Assembly: GCA_000827495.1 (NCBI GenBank)
Contig: KN817522.1
Location: forward strand, 739,427 to 803,426
Length of the DNA: 64,000 nt
Source of the DNA: Hypholoma sublateritium FD-334 SS-4
Taxonomy: Eukaryota > Basidiomycota > Agaricomycetes > Agaricales > Strophariaceae
Direction of reading: 5' to 3'
The notes under the pieces are model-generated. The model was not told where the DNA came from and searched no databases. It was given only the letters and a program-made list of their open reading frames with translations. Shown here piece by piece: positions 47,226-58,120 of this stretch. The position numbers were made by a program, and so were the translations under genes. Numbering within the stretch: position 1 is the stretch's first letter; every line of letters starts with the position of its first letter.

Positions 47226-48830
47226 ATGCAAGAAACTCGCGGCCTACTAGTAGAACACGGACCCATCGACACATTGCCTGATGAGATACTCGGTGTTATC
47301 TTTCTTTTCAACGCCTCAAAGAGGTTGGCAGGCGAGGTGCTGGTGTATGACCCTTATTCCACCACCCTATCTACCATCCTTGTCTGCAGACGATGGTATA
47401 TGGTTGGGATGAACTATCCTGCTCTATGGAGTCAAATCATCGACTATGAACGTCACCAAGAACCCTGTATCAAAGAATTACATCGACGCTCAAATCCGAC
47501 CCTTCTAGATGTCGGGGGAGACTCGGCTTTTAGGCACGTCCAACTGGGCTCTCTTTCACTTCTGGAAAATATCTTCCAACAGGCAGCGCGGATACGAACA
47601 ATGAACTTGCGAATCCGCATCAAACCTTGGAGCCTCATCTGTAAAAATTTCCTCCAGAACCCTGCTCCTAGGCTAGAATTCTTAAATCTGATCACTGTGT
47701 ACCCCTTTCCTGACTGCCTCTTTCCCGGACCTCTATTTTCTGACAGTGCTCCCAGGTTACGAAGACTACATTTGCGGCGATGTCTCATCGATTTCTCCTC
47801 TGTCGCACTCTACAATCTCACCGAGCTGTCGATTTCAGATATTTTGCCCCCCGGTATCCTTTCCCAAAGAAGACCCAACCATCCATTGAAAGTTGCGCCC
47901 ACAGTAGCGGGTTGGATAGACCTCATAAAGAACATGCCATCTCTCAGATATCTGACTTTGAGTCATGCAATAACTCCTGACTTTGACTCCATTCACATCC
48001 CCATCATTCATCTTCCGGCCCTTGTTTTTCTCAGTGTTGCTGCCAAATTTCGAGACGGTGTTGCCTTTTTATTTCATTTGTCGACCCCAACAACATGTGG
48101 TCTTCGTCTGAAGCTCAGTTGTGATAAGTCGAGTCCGACGTTAGATGCAGCGAAGCCATTCTCCGTACTTGGAAACCAGCTGGCGCATTGGTCGGAGCAC
48201 GCCGCTGATCGCTACCTTCAGGCAAAAATTCTTAGCGGGAACCGGATTCATTTTGGAAATTGTAGGCGTGTTGGATACATGTGGGATATGCCGGAGGCCG
48301 CCGTTATTGAGGAACATTCCAACATTTCGTCGGATCCTCTGCTTTGGTTGGTTCTTTCCCTGGACAGCCTGGAAGACACCATCGCTCTCTTCAACCAATT
48401 GCTCTCATTATACAACGAAACTTACTCCACGACTACGACCCTTGACTTATGGCTTGACGAAGAATTCGAAAAATTCGCAGTAATAGACCATCCTCTACCC
48501 ATTCAGATTTCGCTCGATACTCTGAATTCGTTTTCAGCCCTCCTTAGTTTAAATCTACTGGAAGCCTCGCCGCTGTGTCTCCTTCCCCTTCTGCAATCAA
48601 AATCACCGCCTGATAGACCACTTCTCCCCTCGCTCCTTTGTTTACGCCTCACCCGCACAGACTTTGAAGAGCAACGTGCGGCGTATCTTGCTGTTATCAA
48701 CTTTCTTGCATATCGAACAGAAAATCTCTTGTCCCTCGGAGAGGTTCAAATAATTGGCGGTAATATCAGCCCAGAAGCCATAGATTCCCTTGAACGCATC
48801 GGTGGTGTGCAAGTATCATTGGGAACTTGA
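47226..48830 (+). CDS. F-box protein (mushroom-type, LRR-like C-terminus)
   Basis: A single exon of 534 codons. It begins MQETRGLLVEHG and goes straight into an F-box: IDTLPDEILGVIFLFNASKR ... LVCRRWYMVGMNYPALWSQI (residues about 14-70). F-boxes bind Skp1 in SCF ubiquitin ligases. The rest carries spaced Leu-rich stretches (LEFLNLITVYPFPD, LRRLHLRRCLIDF, LTELSISDI, LRYLTLSHA), which resemble irregular leucine-rich repeats used for substrate binding in this very large Agaricomycete family. The frame is open from an earlier ATG at 46950; I prefer 47226 because the F-box normally sits near the N-terminus. Substrate unknown. Confidence 0.8.
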   Translation: MQETRGLLVEHGPIDTLPDEILGVIFLFNASKRLAGEVLVYDPYSTTLSTILVCRRWYMVGMNYPALWSQIIDYERHQEPCIKELHRRSNPTLLDVGGDSAFRHVQLGSLSLLENIFQQAARIRTMNLRIRIKPWSLICKNFLQNPAPRLEFLNLITVYPFPDCLFPGPLFSDSAPRLRRLHLRRCLIDFSSVALYNLTELSISDILPPGILSQRRPNHPLKVAPTVAGWIDLIKNMPSLRYLTLSHAITPDFDSIHIPIIHLPALVFLSVAAKFRDGVAFLFHLSTPTTCGLRLKLSCDKSSPTLDAAKPFSVLGNQLAHWSEHAADRYLQAKILSGNRIHFGNCRRVGYMWDMPEAAVIEEHSNISSDPLLWLVLSLDSLEDTIALFNQLLSLYNETYSTTTTLDLWLDEEFEKFAVIDHPLPIQISLDTLNSFSALLSLNLLEASPLCLLPLLQSKSPPDRPLLPSLLCLRLTRTDFEEQRAAYLAVINFLAYRTENLLSLGEVQIIGGNISPEAIDSLERIGGVQVSLGT

Positions 48831-49513
48831 TTCCCCTTTGCTGTGTATAATTGTCCTGCATGAAACCGTAGTCTTCGGCAGTTCAAGCAGGAATAAAAAA
48901 TGTTCGGTGCCCCTCGGAATCTCAGAATAATAATCACCAACGATTCCACAAGCCCCCGCACCCTGACAACATATAGCACTGCAAGCTATGCTCTTTACTA
49001 CATACGTTTGAGATGGATAATTCATCAATGTGTGCATTCAACTACGTATATGTACAGTGGCAATAAGTAGTACAGGATTTGTACAGGACCGATCAAGGAA
49101 CTGATTGTCTAAAATAAAATATCAAGTGATATCGCTTGAAGCTAGATACTTATATATGCCAAAGATTTAGCGCACTTGATTTTGAATATTTGCTGTTCAA
49201 TCTTTGAATCACACAGTCATTGCCCTTTGTCCTTGCGTTTTTCTCGTCAGTAGGCTGAGCGGAAATTCGCGCTGATTGATTGATTGCATACCATCACATC
49301 ATATTCACTGCCTCAGCCACGGGCCTGATCTATTTATGTACGTGGTTGTAATATATGTAACCTTTGTAGTAACCATCATGATCATGAAAATCTCAGGGTG
49401 CAGCGCGTCATTTGCATATCAATAAGAGACCAGAAACATTTTCTAGTCCATCATCAAGGTCGCCACTTCCTCTCTCCTGGCGTAAAACTTTATGCCACGG
49501 AAGTCGATCAGGC
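48831..49513. other. Intergenic
   Basis: Spacer between two plus-strand genes with no supported feature. Confidence 0.5.
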
Positions 49514-51014
49514 ATGTCGACAAGTTCGGTGCAGGTGCTTCGTCAAGTCGTCGTTGACGACAATGACCCTAGAATCGTCTATTCGAGTGACTTTTTTGTG
49601 GACAATACAGGAAGTCAGGATGCAAAAGGAAATTTTGGGGCGACATTAAAATCCTCCTTACATGGCACCAATAAAAGTGGAAGCTTTCAATTTCCGTTCT
49701 CTGGTGTGTGCCTCGTTCTCGCCGTTCCAATAAACAGCTGCTAATTACTCTTTTTGATTATATGAACAGGAATACAAGTATCTGTGTATGGTACTTCTTC
49801 GGGGCATTCCGCGGATCCTACTTGGGAATGCTTCATCGACAACATCAGTATAGGCCGCTCAGACCCGTTTCAATTTGTCGAAAACAACTGGTTATTCTGT
49901 TCGTCTGAGATCCTTGCCGACACCTCACATCTGTTGACTGTCAACACAAACAGCACGGGGCATACATTCTGGTTCGATTATCTGCGATACACTCCTTCTG
50001 CAAACGCTTTTCTGGGCGACGCTTTGGTTTATATTGATAACACGGATCCTGCCATTCGATATGACTCTGACTGGCAACCTTTGGGCGACGTTGCGAATAT
50101 GACATCTAGCACGGGTTCAACGGTCGCATTCGACTTCCTAGGTGAGCCTAACTTTCCCTTGCATGACTTTGCCGTTTGTTTAATTACAACTAATTTACGT
50201 TCGAACAGGTGTAAGCCTGGAATGGTACGGTCTCATACCAACGGAACTGCCTCACAGCGCGTCATTAGTGACATACTCTATCGATGGAGGGGTGTCCGCT
50301 GGTGTCGCATTGCCGGGACTCCGAGGCAACGAGTCGGAATTCAACCAAATAGTGTTTCAAACTCCCGACCTATTATATGGAGCTCATACAATTGCCGTCA
50401 CATTTCAAAGCAACAGTAACTCCACTCCTTTGACTTTGGATTACCTTTTAGTACAGAACGCATCCCTGACATCAGATCCCAGTCCCTCGTTAACTTTGGC
50501 GATGCCGACAGGGTCTCCTTCCTCAACTAGTGCGACCGCTGGGGTGAAAGGACCTAACGTTGGAAGTATTGTCGGAGGGGTGCTCGGCGCGCTACTATTT
50601 TTACTCAGTATCGTCGCCGCGTACGTCTTTTTCATACATTATAGAAGGAAACACCTCGATAGTCCCGCCGTCAGGAACACGATACCCGTTCCCTTCCAAG
50701 CGAGCCCGCGACCGAACCCCCGTTCCTCCGGGCTAAATAGAGCCTCGTCCCGACGGTCTCTCGATCAATTCGCCGACGAATATCCTTTTCAACCCATTGT
50801 CCTCGCACAACCACCATCGCACCGCCGTCGCCATAGCCATGGTAATCGCAGACAAAATGGACAATCTAGCAGCTCCGGGCAAATGGCGACATCAGAGCGG
50901 ATTGAAGAGGTTGACGAAAATATGCCTTACTATGGAGGTTATCAAACCTGGGGGCAGACAAAGGCGCTCGAAGCAAAAGCTCACGGGCGCAGACCACACG
51001 ATAGTTACATATAA
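49514..51014 (+). CDS. Single-pass membrane protein with extracellular jelly-roll-like region
   Basis: Three exons, about 460 residues, starting MSTSSVQVLRQVVVDDNDPR. The first part has the pattern of repeated beta-sandwich modules seen in mushroom surface proteins (VDNTGSQDAKGNFG, SVYGTSSGHSADPTWECFID, WFDYLRYTPS, then a second copy VSLEWYGLIPTELPHSAS, YSIDGGVSAGVALPG, LLYGAHTIAVTF, LTLDYLLVQNAS). Several N-x-S/T sites lie in it. A Ser/Thr/Pro stalk follows, then one membrane helix (VGSIVGGVLGALLFLLSIVA) with a basic cytoplasmic flank (HYRRKH). A polar tail has many Ser/Arg/His. No signal peptide is obvious at the chosen start, so an upstream exon is possible. The layout suggests a cell-surface sensor; ligand unknown. 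Confidence 0.75.
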
Positions 51015-51603
51015 ACCAGTTTTTCAACCAATGCCATCAGGAAATTAGGGACATCCCGATTTAGCCTTACGACATTGATGAGCCTGTGGCAGTATTATAC
51101 TCCCTCGACCACAGCTGATAACCTGTTAGATACACATTACAGTATTACTGTGGCCTTATAACTTGGATATACCATTTTTTATAATAGACAGAATTATTCA
51201 AATAAAGCAAGCAGATTAAGATTATCTATGAAGTAGTTGTAAGGTTTATAGGAGAATTATAGCATTCATGTCGCATCTCGGACAATTCGTTGATGCTTCA
51301 CCGACGATTAAAAATATGGCAAGGAGGCTGTGCTATGCTGTGAAGTGGATGCAAGGTTCATAATCAAATTACAGATTTAATGTCGGGCACTGGCTGCTTC
51401 GCCTGGGGCCACCAATGAATAAAATATGGCATCGAGACTATACTATGCCATGAAATGGTGGAAAACTCCATTGAAAAAATATAGTTTTAACATCAGATAT
51501 TGGATGCCTTACCATTCATTACAATCCCAACCCAAGGCTATAAGCCAGATGTAATTCAAAGTGGTAAACGGCTCATTGGGAATCACTCATAAGCTTTGTA
51601 GTA
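51015..51603. other. Intergenic with a tandem duplication
   Basis: Convergent spacer between the membrane protein gene (plus) and a small unknown gene (minus). It contains an imperfect 110-bp tandem repeat. Confidence 0.5.
51311..51520. repeat. Imperfect 110-bp tandem duplication
   Basis: AAAATATGGC recurs at 51311 and 51421, followed in both copies by matching blocks (CTATGC, TGAA.TGG, TTTAA, TGG.TGC). The units differ at about a third of positions, so the duplication is old. Confidence 0.6.
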
Positions 51604-52106
51604 CTACGGAAGAAATTCCGCCGTCGCCGTCGGGGATCCATAGTCATTTACATACTCTTTACAAAGGGACTCGGAGTACATGTATCTAAAACAATTGGCG
51701 AACTTGAGGTCACGGCGCGAGCGAGACTCGACTCGACAATCAGCTTTCAGAACAGTCAGAGGTGTGGACATGCAACGAACAAGGGTACCTACCGAAGATC
51801 AACGATTTCCTCGGCGGAAACGATGACCTTTGCGCCATCTGACGTAACTCTAATTAAGTAGAGATCGCCCTACAAGAGGTTGACTTAAGCTGTAATGGAG
51901 GGTGGATAAACGAGCGACGTACTCTGTCCAAACTGCCGCCAGACTGCAGGTACGTGTATCTGAAGTGGCCGCGAACTCGGCCAAGTTGTACTCGGATATG
52001 ACCAGGCCATTGGGGGTCGGGAGTGGAGACGAGAACGGGACAATTGAGAGGGATCCTGCAGGGAGACAGTGAAAGCCAGAATGGTAGAACGGTGAGCTGC
52101 TTACAT
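51604..52106 (-). CDS. Small uncharacterised protein, start codon split by an intron
   Basis: Four exons joined by clean GT-AG introns give about 98 residues. The only in-frame start is formed across an intron: AT at 52106-52105 joins G at 52055, giving MIPLNCPVLVSTPDPQWPG. The frame continues HIRVQLGRVRGHFRYTYLQS, then GDLYLIRVTSDGAKVIVSAE and EIVDLR. Translation could end there (TAG at 51789-51791), or a further intron could add YMYSESLCKEYVNDYG to a stop at 51604. An in-frame TAA lies 42 nt upstream of the split ATG, so a longer N-terminus would need another exon. I do not recognise the family. It might also be the tail of the frame-broken locus upstream. Confidence 0.4.
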
Positions 52107-55100
52107 TGAAACTTGAGCTGATGGTGTTGCAGACAAGTATGGTTAGACGAGATAGCTGAAGCAGGAGTAGCGAGCGCGAGGAAGAAGAAAGGAACTGAGT
52201 TGTTGAACGGTGTTTGCTGGGTAAGTCTCTCGCATCACAGCCCTTCTCTCCCAGTTCACCTCCACCGCCGCGCTCATCTTTGCCTTGCCCTCCCTTCCAC
52301 ACTCTGCAGCGCTGATAGACGCGCGTCGGCGATGGGCGTTTGGGGGAGCACCGGCGCGATAAGGTCTTCGACGACGGCGGCATCATCGATTTGAGGGGCT
52401 CGTCGTTCGACTCGGAGGCCGCTTTAGCCTGCGCCGAGATATGCGCGTCGACACGCGCGTTCGTGGTGGGCAGCGCGTCGACGACGATTTCGGCGTCCAT
52501 TTCTGCGGCCGGTGGGGGGCAAGCGCGTCGTCGGCGATCCATTTACGTGCTCGACCACTAAGTCCAACGATACAGTTGACTCAGGCATCCTCTCGTTTTC
52601 GGCAGACGTGTCGAGTGCGAAAGAAGGAATGGCAATCTCTCCCATGCCCTCCTCTTACTCCTCCTCCTGTATACCGTGTTTCTCCCCTTCAACAATCGCG
52701 TCACTCTCCTCCACCACAGGCCTCTCCACATACGCGATACCACACTCAACCACCACCACCGCATCCTCAGCACGCGCCGACTCATCCCCGCAGCGAAGCT
52801 GCTCAACCTTGTCTGCCCAGCGCACTATCCGTTCCGCGCATGCATTGAACGGCGCCTCCACAGATGCGGTGGCTTCGCGCCTAAGCACCGCGTCGGCTTC
52901 AAACTGGACGTCCGAATCTTCGATAGTGGTATAGTCGTCGAGTTCTGCGGGCGGTGTGGATACGGACGCGGGCGTTGTGGGCGAATCTACGACTGCCACC
53001 GCCGTGGCAAGGCTGTCGCTGACAGGCGCAGGGGCACGGGGGCCGGGGGTGGACTCGGCACGCGACGACGACGACGGCGGCGACGAGGGCAATGGGAACG
53101 ACAGCGGCAGCAGCGCGTCGGCGCCCTCCGTATACCTCGGTACAGTCGACAGCACAGGCAGCCGACAGCGCGGGCGTCCGCGCCCTTCCCTCAAGAGAGG
53201 GCGGCGGCTCGGGCCGGCAGGCGCGTACGCGCGTGCTCTGCGTCGCGGCGGGTGGGGATAGTTGGGCGCGCGCCGTCCATAACAGCCTAGCCTGATCCAC
53301 GCCCTCCATCTCCATCTCCGTCCTCCCATCCTCCTCTCTCGCTACATGCACAGCCGCCAATTCCTCTCCATCGTCCGTGCCCGTGGCGCGCTCGTCTGAC
53401 TCCATGGCTTCATCCTGCGCTTGCGGGGGCGGCGGCGTTCCTCTATCTTCGTTTCCACCTCCACGGACGGAAGCGTCAGTGCCAACGCCTACAAGTTCAG
53501 CCGCGAGTGAGCCGCCCTATCCTCCTCGACCGCGCTCTCCATCCTCTCGTTCTGCGCTGCGGAGTTTTACTGGCATGGTTCGAGCACGAGCTGCGGCCTG
53601 TACCCATCCGCGACAGCGCTGGATTACGCCTGCCTGGACGCGAGCGTGGGCATACGCACGTCCGTGTCTCGAAGAGCTGCCGCTCCGTCTGGGTCTTCAC
53701 GAAGTCGGCGTGCTGAGTTGGTGGGCCGACGTAGCCGTAGTCGACATATACGGGCTGCGCGGGGCGGTATGCAGTGGACGGCCAGGGGGTTTCGGCAGCG
53801 TTGTTGTTGCTGACGGTGCGTCTGCGTCTGCTGCTGGAGCTGCCCGGCCGCGTCCTGCGCGCTATTGGGTGCTGGCGCGGCACCATTGGAGTAGCGCAGC
53901 ATTCCGGGCTGACGGCGTGATACCCGTCTGCGTTTTGAAGAGTCTGCGCGGCGATCCTTGCTTGGCGGATTCCTAGCGCTGCCGAGACATCATCGAATGC
54001 GCGGTGGCGCTTGTCCCCCGCTGTGTGCTCGGCGTCGGCGCCCATCACAGCGGACGGCGCAGGCTGCTGCTCGGGGGTGTGTGTCTGTTGCGCCGGCCGC
54101 AGATGTTATGCCTCCTGCTGCTCTGCCCCAGACCGCCCTTCAGCGCAGTTCCCTCAGCCCCCCCCTCCCTTTATACCGCGCCCACGCGTCTTGGTGGATC
54201 ATGTCCCTGATGGTCGCCGCCTCGCCCGCGCCGAAGCTCCTCGGCGCCGCTTCCTCCATGTCTCTCCCGCGCCACTCCTCCTCGCCCCCCCCCCTCTAAA
54301 AGCAGCACATTTACAGCCAAGATCGCCGCCTCCGCCTTCCGCGCCTCACGCGACGCGCATCATCGCGATGGCCGCGTCCGTCACCGCTACCGCGATCCGT
54401 TAGGCGTCGACGTACAACGCGATGGCGTCCTCGGCCTCCGCGCGCCCCATGTCGTCGTATCCCGCGAATGCAGCCTCGAGCTCAGCGGCGAGCGCCGCTC
54501 CTTCTTCGCCGAGCCGCTGCTTCTGCGGAAGAGCAAACAAGTCGTCGTGGTCGCTATCGTCGTCACCATCATCGTGGTCGCCGTCGTCTTCATTGACGTC
54601 ATCGACGGCGGCGGCGGCGTTGGCGTAATGTGTAGGCAGAAAGTCCGCGGGCAAGACAGCGGCGGTGGCGGTGGCGGTGGCAGGTAAACTGGACGCATAT
54701 CTGGCGGAAGCTGGGGCCCGGAGCACAACAACTCACCCCGCCAGTGCTCGGCCCACCCGTCTATTCAAGCAGCGTCGCACAACGGCAGCCCTAGCGCGGG
54801 CTCGGCAGCTGGCAGCGCCGACGCCGACGCGCCGAATGAGCGCCGCGACGAGGGCTTGGTGCAAGTCTCCCCCGACATGCGCTGGCGGGTCAAACACGCC
54901 CTGCTCGCGCCAAGGAGGAGGCGGCGGACGCGGACTCAATGCACTACCGCCGTCCTTTTCGCAGAAGATCGCCGTGAAGATGCTTGGCGCATGCGCATTG
55001 AACCCGCCGCTTGAGCCCACCAACAAGGTGCATCCTCGTGTTTGGATTCACAAGGCCCACGATCGGTGTCTTCGGCGTGCTCTTTACAGCCTTGCCAGTA

Positions 55101-55896
55101 ATGCCGCCTCCACAGCAACGCCGCTTCCCCCCTTCGGTCCAGTAGATCGCGACCGGCTTCTCGTCCATACAGTAGCTGCTGGACAGCGCGAACGTTCGAG
55201 CGGGAGCGCATCGAGTGCCTGCCGTCGCCGTCTTTGCACCTTTTGACCTCTCGAAGCGCGACGTGCTCTCGAGCGCCGCCTTGAGGACCGCGCAACCCTC
55301 ATCGCTGTCGATCCATATCTATGTCGTGGGGGTCGATCGCGGGCCCGTGGGTCCGCGCGGCATCGCGCCCTGCGAGAGGATGAGCGCATAGGGCGCCGCA
55401 CGCAGACCTGCGGCTATGGTGTCGACCCTGCGCTCCTGCGGCGCGGCGGGCAAAACGGCCTCGTGACATACGGGTGTCAGCGGCGTGATCAGGCTCAGGA
55501 TGTACCATGTCGAAAACGGCGCAATCTACCCATCGACAGAAAAAATCAGGCGCCTCCTCATGCAAACGCACGTATGGCAGAGTAGCGTACCTGCAGCTGC
55601 AGCCTCGCCACCGGGTTTTCCTGCTCCCTCCCGCCCGTCGGCGGCGCGTATCGGCGACTGGGCCCTTCTTTGCTCCGAGCGAGATCGAGCAGTTTGACGC
55701 TGTTTGCGGGGATGAAATGTGGCCAGTCGGCGGAGCCCTTGGCGCGCGCGACGTCGCGAACGTTTTTGTTGGGTGGGGTGGAGGGTGGAATGGGCCCATG
55801 GAAGGGCGTCGTGCCTATGGGGCAGGGGCTGTCGTTCAGATCAACGACGAGAGCCGAAATAAGCGGATGCGGGTGGAAATCAAGGCGGGTGGAAAT
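52107..55896 (-). pseudogene. GC-rich, frame-broken coding-like tract (unidentified)
   Basis: The minus strand shows stretches that read like protein but switch frame several times. Examples are NSVKLLDLARSKEGP (about 55700), an apparent GT-AG intron leading to IAPFSTWYILSLITPLTP (about 55500), CAVLKAALESTSRFERSKGA (about 55250), KPVAIYWTEGG (about 55150), an acidic run followed by LEAAFAGYDDMGRAEAEDAI (about 54450), QPVYVDYGYVGPPTQHADF (about 53720), and ELDDYTTIEDSDVQFEADAV (about 52920). No single splice path joins them without stops. Either this is a decayed gene or the assembly has indels in GC-rich sequence. I do not recognise the family. Plus-strand open frames here look like shadows. 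Confidence 0.35.
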
Positions 55897-55900
55897 CAAG
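55869..55900. repeat. 16-bp tandem duplication at the GH5 breakpoint
   Basis: GCGGGTGGAAATCAAG occurs twice head to tail (55869-55884, 55885-55900). Its length is not a multiple of three. Confidence 0.85.
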
Positions 55901-56723
55901 GTTTCTGCGTTCGGGCCTGTAGCTCGCAATGCTTCGATCGTTCATGTATCTTAAACATGCATCAGCCAAGTTAATTTTACAAAAGCATAAGAGTATACCT
56001 ACAGAATCTTCCAGCCCTTTGTCATACGTGGGTTCATTCAGCATCTGGATGCCGACGACGTTGTTCACGGACTGGAGCTGTCCCGCGATATACTCGAGCG
56101 CCGCGATTGTCTTGTCCATATTTTCCGGGACGGCAAACAGCTGTGTCTGCCCGTCCGAGACCCCCGAGTGCGGTTGCCCATTCTGGCTCCCCACCGCGCC
56201 GTGCAAGTCAAGCAGCACACCAATGTGTGCGTGGGCCGCCTGGTTGATCGCGCGCAAGACGCGCGGCCAGCTGTTCGCATACGCCTGCCCCACGTCCTCG
56301 AACGCCGTCCCCGCCGTAATGTTGAGTCCGAGCGTCCAATACCCGATCGGCAGGCGCACGGCGTTGATCCCGATGCTGGCAAGGTAATTAAAATCGCTCT
56401 CAATGAAGAATGTGTCCCAGTGACGCTCTAGCACGGCCTGCGCGCCAGCGACGGAGCCCCAGCCACTTGCAATGTCCAGCTCAGATGCCTGAGCGCCCGC
56501 GGCGCGCTTGAACACGGAGGGCGTCATCCATTTCTCGTGCACGAACCTGCCCGCACCAAAGTATCACCATCTGCCGCGACTGCGATTTGAAGGACAAAGG
56601 GACGCACCATGAGCCTAGTTTCACCGAGGCCTGCTGCCTGTAGCGAAACACATTGCTCGTCGTCTGGTCGTACGGATCGAACGTCTGGTCCTCAACCAGG
56701 GGTGCAGAAATGGGTGTGATTGT
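55897..56723 (-). pseudogene. GH5 exo-beta-1,3-glucanase fragment, 3' half missing
   Basis: Family GH5 glucan 1,3-beta-glucosidases trim cell-wall beta-glucan. Exon 56608-56723 gives ITPISAPLVEDQTFDPYDQT and RQQASVKLGSW. Exon 56003-56546 continues FVHEKWMTPSVF, ERHWDTFFIESDFNYLASIG, INAVRLPIGYW, HIGVLLDLHGAVGSQNG, and the acid/base motif QMLNEPTYD. A short further piece (ALRATGPNAETL, ending at 55897) fits the family after an intron. The sequence then departs from the family at a 16-bp tandem duplication (55869-55900). The second half, with the catalytic nucleophile Glu, is not found in the window. The 5' end before 56723 is also unclear. I regard it as truncated by rearrangement, though misassembly is possible. 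Confidence 0.65.
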
Positions 56724-58120
56724 CTGCAGGGTGGCGCAAGTTTGTGTTGGTAGGGCTGTTCACAAAGCGAAGCAGATTCTCGACGCCACTGGCCCTGTGG
56801 TAGTTCGACCGTAGACATCGCTTGGGAGGCAAAGCTCCCCACCTTGAGGTTCGGAAATCCTAGTAGGGTCATGAGCGCATCTTGATCTTGTATTTGGTGT
56901 CGCTGGGCAGGTTGAGCCATTGGCTGGCCAAGCCTGTCTGAAGATTGGCCTCCTGTGACGATCAGATGTATTTGAGAAAATGGGACGCAAAGGAGCCCCA
57001 GAGAATACAAAAAACGCACTATGGCTGTGAGAGCATTTTTGAGGTCAATGCCGGCGACGATGCACACATGGAGGGGTGCTCTCGTCTCCAAGCACGGACG
57101 ACAGCATAGGGATGCACTGCGAATCCAATGCTATCCAATGCCATACGGCATGAACGCGCGGCGGCGGCCAGCAAGTAGACATAGGTCCTGGGGGCGTTCT
57201 TCGTTTCTTTGATGCGCAGCGGGGCCCGGTACGAAAGTGGTGAAGGGGAGTGGCCCGATGTATCATCGTTTCACCCACGCCCGTTCCACTTGAATTAAGG
57301 GAGATCAGCATGTGACTTGTAGATATGCGCATTGTGCACACTGCAGGACCCGCGCCTTCCCTTCATCATCTTTCAACCCATCTCAAGTTTCAACCCATCC
57401 CCACGTCGCCGCACGCACCTCTGGCGGACCACTCCACTACTCAACTATAATAAAATGAGCGCGCCGCACGGTCATGGCGCAGCTCGATAGGGGCGCAGAG
57501 GCTTCAACATAAAAAGCCGGGACTCTCGGAGCAGCTCAATACGACAAACCTCGTCGCTAGGCGATTCTCGACCTCGCGAAATACGCCGATGCGGGTCAAG
57601 TTCACTGGAGGCCGCGATGGCGAGCTCAGTCGCTGCTTCTTGGCCATATGCATATTAAATACAACACCATGCGACCGCAAATTTATAGGACAATCGGCCT
57701 CTCGATCTTGTAGGAACCGCAGCGTGCGTCAACTCGGCCTGTCTGTTCGCTCTAACTGACGCGGTGATCCCGTAAAACAGTCCCCGCACACACAGCGGCA
57801 TTTGCCACCAAGGAAACGGCGCGCACTGCCCGCCCCAAGTTCGCTGGGAAACCCGACCCTCGCGCCCAACACTTCCATAGGCTTCCCGGCTGCACGTAGC
57901 GCTGCCGCCCATACTGCCCACGGTATAGATTCACCGCCGCTGTTCTGAACGTACCCATCCATGGTAGCGAAGCTGCTGCCATTGTAGGCGGGCACGCGCG
58001 AGACAACGACAGTCATGCCATTGAGGTTTGGTCAGAACAGCGTTTAAGGACTTGGAGCAGTAGGAGCTTATGCAGTAGTACAAAATAAATATTGTTTGAC
58101 TAGAATACTTGCGCTATGGT
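56724..58120. other. Intergenic between GH5 fragment and transposase
   Basis: About 1.4 kb. It may contain the unrecognised 5' end of the GH5 gene (near 56724-57100) and the 3' end of the transposon. I could not find a convincing terminal inverted repeat partner. Confidence 0.4.

Noticed and set aside
53377..53976. 199-codon plus-strand open frame
   Set aside because: Minus-strand segments over the same bases read more like protein; this one is low in complexity.
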